Shown: one piece after another, positions 36,021 to 43,230 of the stretch
How positions within the stretch are numbered: the stretch's first letter is position 1
Layout: the number at the start of each line of letters is the position of its first letter
DNA from: Syntrophomonas sp. DTU019
GTDB lineage: Bacteria; Bacillota; Syntrophomonadia; Syntrophomonadales; Syntrophomonadaceae
DNA: 64,000 nucleotides
Direction of reading: 5' to 3'
NCBI GenBank assembly: GCA_913757435.1
Contig: CAJYDM010000002.1
Coordinates: 1-64,000, forward strand
Program-made: the position numbers and the translations under genes
The notes under the pieces: model-generated
The model's input: the letters and a program-made list of their open reading frames with translations, nothing else
What the model was told of the DNA's origin: nothing
Databases searched by the model: none

Positions 36021-36938
36021 TTAGCCCTGCAACAGATTTAAATACTGCGAAAGTCTTTCTTTTACGTACTCTCCGACCATATTGACCATTGGCGAGGCGT
36101 CATTGTCCAAATAATAGCTGTCAAAGCAGGCATAGTATTTTCTTCTGTCGGTGAATTTCACATCGATTGGCGGGTAGCCTGCCTGCATAAGCATGAGGTT
36201 CAGTATCAGCCGTCCGGTGCGCCCATTTCCATCGATGAAGGGGTGGATTCCCTCAAAGTTGAGGTGAAACAGAGCCGCTGTTTCGATGCTGTGCCGGTTG
36301 TCGCGGGACATATCCGCAACCAGTCGTTCCATTTGAACCGGAACCAGGTAAGGCTGCGGAGGTTCGTGGTGCGAGCCCATAATCTTTACCGGGATTTTCC
36401 GGTACGCCCCCTTATCTTCCGGCCTATTCATCAGGACGAGAGCGTGGATTTCACGGATGATCCGTTCAGAAATCGGGACCTTAGCGCTGACCAGCGAAAC
36501 GGCATAAAGGAAGGCATCACGGTGCCCCACCGCCTCCAGATGGTCTTGCAGCGGTTTTCGGTCAATCGTTATGCCCTCCAAGGCCAGCGCGGTTTCCTGC
36601 AGCGTGAGTGTGCTACCCTCGATGGCATTTGAGTTGTAGGTAAATTCCACCAGGAATTCGTCCTGCAAACGTTTCGACTCCCCAACCGTCAATGGACGCC
36701 GACGGTCAAGCTCCGCCTTCATCTCATCGACAGACGTAAACAGTGCGCGGTATTGTTCCGGGATATCCTTGCCGCGCAGAGCGCGCCCGTCAATCGGCTT
36801 CAACGCGTTTTCGGGAATGAGATAGGAACGCCCCTTCTTAATGACGCCTTCTATCCGTCCTTCTGCACAGAGCAGACGAACACGGCGGTCGGATAGGCCC
36901 CACCGCTCCGAGGCCTGCTTTACGGTGATATATGGCAT
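36021..36938 (-). CDS. Fic family protein (class II, self-inhibited AMPylator) with N-terminal HTH
   Basis: This 305-residue protein has an excisionase/MerR-like helix-turn-helix (about 1-50: VKQASERWGLSDRRVRLLCAEGRIEG). The inhibitory helix motif SNAIEG follows ([ST]xxxE[GN], about residue 105), then the Fic core HPFIDGNGRTGR with catalytic His. An intact core predicts transfer of AMP (or another NMP) from a nucleotide to a hydroxyl of a target protein; the SxxxEG helix before the core marks it as class II. GAGGAGG lies 7 nt upstream of the ATG. It heads the minus-strand side of the island. The target is unknown. Confidence 0.9.
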   Translation of the reverse strand: MPYITVKQASERWGLSDRRVRLLCAEGRIEGVIKKGRSYLIPENALKPIDGRALRGKDIPEQYRALFTSVDEMKAELDRRRPLTVGESKRLQDEFLVEFTYNSNAIEGSTLTLQETALALEGITIDRKPLQDHLEAVGHRDAFLYAVSLVSAKVPISERIIREIHALVLMNRPEDKGAYRKIPVKIMGSHHEPPQPYLVPVQMERLVADMSRDNRHSIETAALFHLNFEGIHPFIDGNGRTGRLILNLMLMQAGYPPIDVKFTDRRKYYACFDSYYLDNDASPMVNMVGEYVKERLSQYLNLLQG

Positions 36939-37546
36939 CGTTTCACCTCCTCAGTGTTTTATAGTATATCATATTAACGGAATATTATCGGGATTTATTC
37001 GGTTATTATGGTCTTATTATTCCGATAAAATTCGAGTCTGCTCTATTTCAAACACCTCATTTAGTGTTTGGATAGCCTCCCAGGCTCTATGGCACGTTTG
37101 CGTTATTTGGAGGTAAACCTGCAGACTTCCTCATAATTGAAGTCTCTCCACTTACCCCAATTGGAGGTTTGATAATCTGGAGGTGAATAGATAAGAAGAT
37201 TTGCAGAGATGTCTCTACTGCTGAACTTAATGTAATTCAGCACAGAACTAGAAGGTTAAAACCTCGTATCAGTGCAAAGGGGTGCAAGTAAGCGGCATAA
37301 TGCAGAGACAATCAGCATTCGCGGCCCTTCGGGTCGTGGCAGGCTTTTCTTATGTGTGCTGACAGGTTTTTGTCAGCAGTGCTACAGTATTGGGAACCAA
37401 TATTGATTTGCTATTTATGCCGCAATTAAGAAGTTTCGACAAGTTTGGTGTCGGAGGTTCTACGCATATAGTATTACACTACTCCTGAGGCCGTTGTGCC
37501 TAATTGTGTGCGGGAAGCAGAAAGGGCATCCTTAGGGCTTCCCTTC
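36939..37546. other. Gap holding a YaaA-like gene fragment and AT-rich promoter region
   Basis: 37277-37385 closely matches 54009-54115 of the YaaA-like gene (minus strand) and is a pseudogene fragment. 36965-37030 is AT-rich with repeated TTATT/CGGAAT motifs and likely carries the Fic promoter. The rest shows no supported gene. Confidence 0.55.
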
Positions 37547-39064
37547 CTAGGGTTCTCTTTTTGATGCTTGGCTGGCTTGGAGTTTTTTGATTCCATCCGA
37601 CAGCCAATCTAAGGCCCCCGGGGTGTTTTCCCACGCCTTTCGAGCCCCAGCAGTATAGATTACGGCTTCTCCTTCGCTCCCCCAGCTATAGAAGTCAGGG
37701 AGTTGAAAAGGGAGCGGTTTCAACCGCAGCAGGAAAGCGGGCACATGAGAGTTTGACACCCAAGCCTGCTGCAAATCATCACCAGAGACACTTTGTCCTC
37801 TTCTGAAGTGCAGCAGGGCTCTACTGTATAGAAAAAAGCACGATTCTGCCTCATACTCCATCAGAATTCTGGCAGCCTCCACATCCCGTTCTTCTTCCAG
37901 CAGGCAATTGACCAGGATATAGCGAATTCCCTGATTGTCATTGGGGTTTAATCTCAACAACTCTTTATAGTTGTCGATAGCCTCTGGTTTATGTCCATTT
38001 TTCCACAGACCTTTCGACCAGCCTGCCAAAGCTCTCATGTAAGGGCGACTTTCAGATTCTATCCAGAAATGGCCGACATACCTTTTGAAATACAAATCCC
38101 CCAAGGCCATTGCGCCGAACTTGACCCCTTGCTCATATAAATGCTGGCGTTCCTCGGGTTCCCTGCTTTTTTCCGCCAGAAGATTATAGGCGTCGGCACA
38201 AAATGGAGATATACGCAACGCCTTGCGGGCCAAAGCCAGGCTTTTTTGCCAATTAGGTTCTTCCCAGGCCTCATAGACCAAATCCTGCGCCTGTTGAAGT
38301 TTCTCGCGAGAAAACACCGGAAAATCCGAAGATACCTTTTTCTTGCTGCGCTTAGGCTTTTGCATTTCTACATCGACGGCGTTCTGGGCATGCTTGGTAA
38401 GAACTAAACCGGAGTTTCCGGTGCCGCCCTCGGTGAAAAGGTTGATGAAATCAGGGTATGGCGGAACGATCCGGGAATGACCTTCGGCTGGCAGACAATT
38501 CCGCCAAAAGTCATAATAATTGTCTCGATAGGGAGCAGCAATCAGGTCGCGGTACACTTTGAAGCGCAGCTTGTTTATGCCCTCCAGGGTATGGTCCACA
38601 GTTCTGCCCATCCAAAACAATAGGTTGTCTTCAATATCTCTGATTACTCTCACCCCGGAAGCAAAACCACTGGTCGGGTGTATTACCTGGATGTTAAGAC
38701 CGGCTAATCCGGGCTTTAGGCCATCAATATCAAGGGTGCGTGGAATCATAATCGTCTCCGGCATTCCCCAGATGAACTTATCTTCCCCCACCTCTTCGCT
38801 CCAGGCATAGTATAAAAAATCCGCCAGAGGGATAAGCCTTTTGGTGGTGGTGATTTTTAGGGTGAAGGTGCCGCTGAAGTGGTCCCGCAAAATATAGTAG
38901 ACCACATGCTCCTTCCTTGATTTGGCGACGTTTTTTAGATTTACATCCATCGGCTTATCCTGATACTTTACTTGACCATCACCACCCAGGTACAAATGCT
39001 TTGATACCGAAACCAGCAGTTGGTGCAGCTGATTGGAATATTCACTGACAATTCGATTGCGCAT
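37547..39064 (-). CDS. Tetratricopeptide-repeat protein with integrase-like N-terminal region, unknown function
   Basis: In this 505-residue protein, residues about 45-200 (EHVVYYILRDHFSGTFTLKI, FIWGMPETIMIPRTL, IRDIEDNLLFWMGRTVDHTL) have a faint RNase-H/integrase-like look. Residues about 250-440 are helical TPR-like repeats (KSLALARKALRISPFCADAYNLLAEK, EAIDNYKELLRLNPNDNQGIRYILVNCLLEE). A short C-terminus follows. AAGGAG lies upstream of the ATG. It sits 29 bp after the RelB-like gene and could be co-transcribed. Part of a related gene lies at 18520. No function is assigned. Confidence 0.7.
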   Translation of the reverse strand: MRNRIVSEYSNQLHQLLVSVSKHLYLGGDGQVKYQDKPMDVNLKNVAKSRKEHVVYYILRDHFSGTFTLKITTTKRLIPLADFLYYAWSEEVGEDKFIWGMPETIMIPRTLDIDGLKPGLAGLNIQVIHPTSGFASGVRVIRDIEDNLLFWMGRTVDHTLEGINKLRFKVYRDLIAAPYRDNYYDFWRNCLPAEGHSRIVPPYPDFINLFTEGGTGNSGLVLTKHAQNAVDVEMQKPKRSKKKVSSDFPVFSREKLQQAQDLVYEAWEEPNWQKSLALARKALRISPFCADAYNLLAEKSREPEERQHLYEQGVKFGAMALGDLYFKRYVGHFWIESESRPYMRALAGWSKGLWKNGHKPEAIDNYKELLRLNPNDNQGIRYILVNCLLEEERDVEAARILMEYEAESCFFLYSRALLHFRRGQSVSGDDLQQAWVSNSHVPAFLLRLKPLPFQLPDFYSWGSEGEAVIYTAGARKAWENTPGALDWLSDGIKKLQASQASKREP

Positions 39065-39093
39065 CTCATTCGCTCCTTAAGGCACTTAGCGGA

Positions 39094-39339
39094 CTAGATT
39101 CCTGCAGTCAGACCTTTCTCGATCTCAGCATTAAATTGCTCCTCGGTCAGCATACCCACTGACTGAGGCTCATTTTGCGGGAGCTTCAGTTCAAAAGGAA
39201 TACCTCGGTGGAGCACCACCTGCCTGAGAAAAAGCCCGATTGCGTTGGACATCGGGATGCCAAGCTGCTCTAAAACACGCTCTGCCTGTTCTTTGACTTC
39301 CGGTTCTACTCGGGCAAATATATTTGATGTTCTTGCCAT
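39094..39339 (-). CDS. RelB/DinJ-family antitoxin, apparently orphan
   Basis: This 81-residue protein has the ribbon-helix-helix start NIFARVEPEVKEQAERVLEQLGIPMSNAIGLFLRQVV typical of RelB/DinJ antitoxins and an acidic tail that would hold the toxin. AGGAGGTG precedes the ATG. A RelE/YafQ toxin usually follows directly, but here the next gene is the 505-residue TPR protein. Either the toxin is lost or the TPR protein is an unusual partner. Confidence 0.82.
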   Translation of the reverse strand: MARTSNIFARVEPEVKEQAERVLEQLGIPMSNAIGLFLRQVVLHRGIPFELKLPQNEPQSVGMLTEEQFNAEIEKGLTAGI

Positions 39340-39670
39340 AAAGGCACCTCCTATTCTGAATTATTATGATCTGATGTATTGCGAAAAGCGATCGTTTAGC
39401 TGCATGGTTGCTAGCATCAACCGCCTATCTAAATAAAAGCTGGTACAGTGTTGCCATCAGAGTGTCGGGCGGTGGGGTTGTCAACATACGGGGAAAGCCG
39501 ATTAACATATTTATCAGACTGTTTTTAAGTACAATAAAAGAATCTGTCAATGAAGAAGCAGGGAACGGGCCTTCCCGCACCCCCTTCCCTAGTCTACTTT
39601 TTTGATTGTTTATCGGCTTCGAGTGTCTTTATTTTATTCGCTAGTTTTCGGTAGCTGCTGCGTGCTGCAC

Positions 39671-40618
39671 TTACATCCCATACTTAGCCCTAAACTCACC
39701 AATCCAGTCATTATGCCGACCGCTGACGGTTATGGCTGCAACCACCTTCTGAATGGTGACAGCACCAATGCGGTCTCGTTTGCTCTCCGGAATAAAAGAT
39801 TGCAGGAAAGGCCAAAGCCCGAGAGTGGTCCCGCCGTGTTTCGATTGGCGCATAAAAGCCGGGTTTCTCTCATCGTATAACAGTACAAAGATCCCTTTAT
39901 TATGCAAAGCAAATATGGCTTCTCTGAAAAATTGATAGTAGTTGGCCAACGGGCATATTGGGCTTGCGGTCATATTGCCCTCTAAGAAACCATGTTCCTG
40001 CAGACGATTCCAATACTGTCTGCCAATATGATGCAAATAGCAGTTATTAAGGCCAATCTGGCATGGGTTGCGCCCTTCGCAGTCGCCATTTGCAAACAAC
40101 GTACAGCCGCCAAACTCCTTCTCAGATAATTTGGACTCCACAAACAAAACCACATCTGAACCGGTTATAACCAGATCGATTGAGGTGGGCTGCCCGGAAT
40201 CTTCATTGAAAACAGTTCTGTCGGTCAACTCGAACCGGGCGCTTATTTCACCTTGCGGCCAATTCATTCCGGCATCATTGAAAGCGGGTTGCAATGACTC
40301 CAGATCGTCGCGGACAATCAGCGGTCCTAACAGGTTAAACAACATAGCCTGGCTGCTTAAGCCATGGTGAATATACTTATGTAGGGTATAGGCTTCTTTG
40401 CCCTTGCTGACTTCTCGCTGGGCCTTGATATAGGCAACCACATCAGAACATATGATGTTCTTGGGCCAGTTATCGAACTCATCCAAAATGAATGGATATC
40501 TGGAATGCACGTTGTAGCCCTTGGACTTAAACCATGCCGCCGCAACCTTTCGCAGATCCCGTTCATAATGACTGTAGCGCGGATATGGCCATGTCCTGGC
40601 CAGGCGTCTGCTGCTCAT
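39671..40618 (-). CDS. PD-(D/E)XK nuclease-like protein (PGN_0703-type)
   Basis: This 315-residue protein has the motif SIDLVITGSDVVLFVESKLSEKEFGGC, with Asp and an ExK pair on adjacent strands as in PD-(D/E)XK nucleases, and a Cys-containing NxxC segment after it. An N-terminal region reads YERDLRKVAAAWFKSKGYNV. GGAGGAGGAG lies upstream of the ATG. It resembles solitary putative restriction endonucleases and sits in the island of DNA-modifying genes. Activity is inferred. Confidence 0.6.
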   Translation of the reverse strand: MSSRRLARTWPYPRYSHYERDLRKVAAAWFKSKGYNVHSRYPFILDEFDNWPKNIICSDVVAYIKAQREVSKGKEAYTLHKYIHHGLSSQAMLFNLLGPLIVRDDLESLQPAFNDAGMNWPQGEISARFELTDRTVFNEDSGQPTSIDLVITGSDVVLFVESKLSEKEFGGCTLFANGDCEGRNPCQIGLNNCYLHHIGRQYWNRLQEHGFLEGNMTASPICPLANYYQFFREAIFALHNKGIFVLLYDERNPAFMRQSKHGGTTLGLWPFLQSFIPESKRDRIGAVTIQKVVAAITVSGRHNDWIGEFRAKYGM

Positions 40619-40763
40619 GCACTCTCCTCCTCCAATAATAAATCGATATAGAGGTTATTAAGTCAATCTGCCAACCATCTTTATAAGTGGGTATAGATTT
40701 TTATTTTTCTCCTACCTCTAAAGCCCAGATAAAGACTGTGGAGAATGCCCTGCAATCCACCCC

Positions 40764-41020
40764 TCAACCAGCTGTGTTCTGAAGCAGACTTACATGGAAG
40801 GTCTCACCCATCGCTATTTTCTGCCAGGCAGGTTTACCGTCTATGATCTTGATCCCGAAGGTGGGGCGTCCATCCTGCCATCGTTCATCCTGGCCCAAAT
40901 AGTTGGCGAACCGTTCACCAATAGATGTAACTGCTGACCTGGAACTAGCTTAGTAATTGCGGCATTCAAAGTTGGGTCACAATGACTAGCCCAGATACAG
41001 CCCTGGTCGCGTTTCTTCAT
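40764..41020 (-). pseudogene. Small unknown gene with frameshift
   Basis: From an ATG at 41020 (AGGGGGGATAG upstream) the frame reads KKRDQGCIWASHCDPTLNAA and LVNGSPTIWARMND, then shifts. The other frame continues QDGRPTFGIKIIDGKPAWQK and ends at 40764. A protein of about 85 residues of unknown family seems to have been broken by a small indel near 40880. Confidence 0.5.
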
Positions 41021-41092
41021 AACAAACCTATCCCCCCTTGTAGTCTCCTCTAGGATTATTAGAGAGCAAGTTCTGCTCGCAAGTATTGCACA

Positions 41093-41980
41093 TTAATCAC
41101 CATGTCCACAGCCAGTTGATTCAGCCACACTGTATCCAATCATAAATAAAGCCGATTGTAAGGCCATTAGCTGCATCTTCTGGTCTAAGTTATTGAAATT
41201 TGATTGTGTATTTTCAAGAATCGCCTTTAAGAGCCAGTTGGCCTTAATATTGCTTTCGGTATGCCTTTTAGGGTTGTTTACTAATTCCGGGAATATGTAA
41301 GGTCCTTTGCTCGGATTCCTCCGGTTGACGCTGCCCGGTTTGTAAGTCTGCTCTTTTCCCCGGCCCCAGGCAAAAAGTAGTTCAGGCGGAACTCGATTTA
41401 GTTTTATGGCTTCGCAAAACTTACGAACGAGGACACCTAACGCGGCTCCAACTCTGCCATCGTATATTATGAAATCTTCTATATACAGCGAATATATCTT
41501 GGTGAAGCCGGAATTCATTATAATGCTGTCGCGGTAATACTCTCTTAATAATAAATCACTGCTGAAAATCTGCTCAACTTCCCTAAGGTAATTGCATATT
41601 TGGCTGCCAAGCTGCTGAATCCTTTTGTCGTTTTTATTCCGTACCCCACCCCACTGCAGTATCAGGAGACAGTGTTTTGAGCAGGCCGCATGGTCCATGT
41701 TCTCGATGCTGTTTCTTAGCCCCAAAGATAATCCTCCCAAGTAACGAGCACTTTCTTCAAGGCTGCTGCCGCTCAACTGATGGCCGGTAAATGGGTCAAC
41801 ACATCTAAACGGCCAGTGGTAGGTTTCATATGCTGAATAAATGGAATCGCATGCCCAGTATTTGGCGGGCTTCTTCATCTGGTAGGAATGGCAGAAACCG
41901 TTTGGGCTGTCCAGCTTGGGTTCAATCCATTTTACAAAGTCTTTAACCGAAGCACTGTTGATATAATCTAATTTTCTCAT
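41093..41980 (-). CDS. OGG-fold (8-oxoguanine DNA glycosylase)-like protein
   Basis: This 295-residue protein contains SGFTKIYSLYIEDFIIYDGRVGAALGVLVRKFCEA. This resembles the conserved core of the OGG-like family (S-x-x-TK-xY...IYDxRVAAAL), in which a Lys and an Asp are the glycosylase pair. It overlaps the ADP-ribosylglycohydrolase stop by 4 bp (ATGA), so the two are translationally coupled. A base-excision or base-modification role linked to ADP-ribose is an attractive inference; the family match is from memory of motifs. Confidence 0.5.
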   Translation of the reverse strand: MRKLDYINSASVKDFVKWIEPKLDSPNGFCHSYQMKKPAKYWACDSIYSAYETYHWPFRCVDPFTGHQLSGSSLEESARYLGGLSLGLRNSIENMDHAACSKHCLLILQWGGVRNKNDKRIQQLGSQICNYLREVEQIFSSDLLLREYYRDSIIMNSGFTKIYSLYIEDFIIYDGRVGAALGVLVRKFCEAIKLNRVPPELLFAWGRGKEQTYKPGSVNRRNPSKGPYIFPELVNNPKRHTESNIKANWLLKAILENTQSNFNNLDQKMQLMALQSALFMIGYSVAESTGCGHGD

Positions 41981-43155
41981 CGCCTGCCCTCATTTCGGAT
42001 AGCACAAGGTTGTTTACACGGTTTAACACAATTTATTACCGCCGCCGTACAATCAGTTGCGTGCCAGAATAATACCTTCGCCTGCTCCAGCAGCCTACAC
42101 ATCTGACCATCATCGTTTTCCCCGGTTCTTCCGCTCAGATCCGTCAGCCATCTATCTGGTAAGGCCTCCTTACCGTATAGTGCACCCATAGCAGTCCCAA
42201 CAATGGCAGCAATAGTATCGTTATCGCGTGTATCGTTCACTGCTCGTATAATGGCCTGTTCCGGATCTTGACCGTATTTCATCAGAATATATAGTGTCGA
42301 CGGAATGGTCTCAAGCAAATAAGTCCCTGAATACCAATAATCGCACGCTTTCACCACTGACCAATTATTGGTCCAGGCCTGGTCTATCAGTTTTTCGCAG
42401 TAGTCAGCTAGACCACCGCAATAATCCGTGATATGAGGGGTGCGCGGTCTGTAATCGTGCCTGATCTCCAAATCCCTGATCACCTTTGTAAATTCTTCCT
42501 TATACCACCAAGGGTCTGGCGGAGATGTCATTCCTAAGAGCTGCCAAACCAAATACACAAAAGCCACGGATGCTGCGATGGCAGCTGAGTCATTATGAGT
42601 AATGGCAGCAAGTAATGCTGTATCCACCCACAAATCTGCAGATGGTGAGTTCAAATAAGGGAACACAACCGGGGCAATTCTCATGATTGCACCATTTCCC
42701 GCTGATTTTACAGCTGCATCATACCAGGGCTTACCCCCTTTATAGTTTCGCAAGAAACCTCTTACGCTTTGACCGATTCCGAAAATATTCTGGCAAGAAA
42801 ACCTCCTGGCTATATGCTCCGGATTCATGTGGCGATCCGCTATCATTTGTTCCAATGTCCAGAAGGCCAATTGGCTGTCATCCGATGGCAAACCCAAAGC
42901 ACTACGATTGGCATGTCTATTGGGAAGGTAATTCGTTATTTCTCCATGTTTTGCGTAGCGCTCCCTAGGGGTCAAGCTCTCACTGGTATTCCCCAAAGCA
43001 TCGCCTATGGCCAAACCCAGCATCATGCCCTCAACATACGAAAATTGGAACTGTGCAGGCAGTGGGTCGGGAGGTACATCAAATATAATACCGTCACGGA
43101 CTTCAATCTGATTGTCCTGTAGCAACCTCTTGAGAATAGTCCTATTGGCGCTCAT
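41977..43155 (-). CDS. ADP-ribosylglycohydrolase (DraG/ARH-like)
   Basis: This 392-residue protein has the family's metal-site motifs: GLAIGDALGNTSESLTP at the N-terminus, LPSDDSQLAFWTL (DD-[ST] motif), GNGAIMRIAPV, AAITHNDSAAIAAS and RDNDTIAAIVGTAMGALYG near the end. These enzymes remove ADP-ribose from protein or nucleic acid using Mg2+. I start at the ATG at 43155 (AAAGGAG 8 nt upstream) rather than the GTG at 43164. It is downstream of the dynamin operon by 75 bp and coupled to the OGG-like gene. Confidence 0.88.
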   Translation of the reverse strand: MSANRTILKRLLQDNQIEVRDGIIFDVPPDPLPAQFQFSYVEGMMLGLAIGDALGNTSESLTPRERYAKHGEITNYLPNRHANRSALGLPSDDSQLAFWTLEQMIADRHMNPEHIARRFSCQNIFGIGQSVRGFLRNYKGGKPWYDAAVKSAGNGAIMRIAPVVFPYLNSPSADLWVDTALLAAITHNDSAAIAASVAFVYLVWQLLGMTSPPDPWWYKEEFTKVIRDLEIRHDYRPRTPHITDYCGGLADYCEKLIDQAWTNNWSVVKACDYWYSGTYLLETIPSTLYILMKYGQDPEQAIIRAVNDTRDNDTIAAIVGTAMGALYGKEALPDRWLTDLSGRTGENDDGQMCRLLEQAKVLFWHATDCTAAVINCVKPCKQPCAIRNEGRR

Positions 43156-43230
43156 TGGGTCCACTCCTTTGTAGATGAGTGTAAGAGGTGGAAAATGCTT
43201 TTGGTTAATACTTGTTTCGGGTTAACTCCT

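Noticed and set aside
36965-37035. AT-rich direct motifs upstream of fic as a CRISPR-like or iteron array
   Set aside because: Spacing is irregular and the units are short and degenerate; more likely an AT-rich promoter region.
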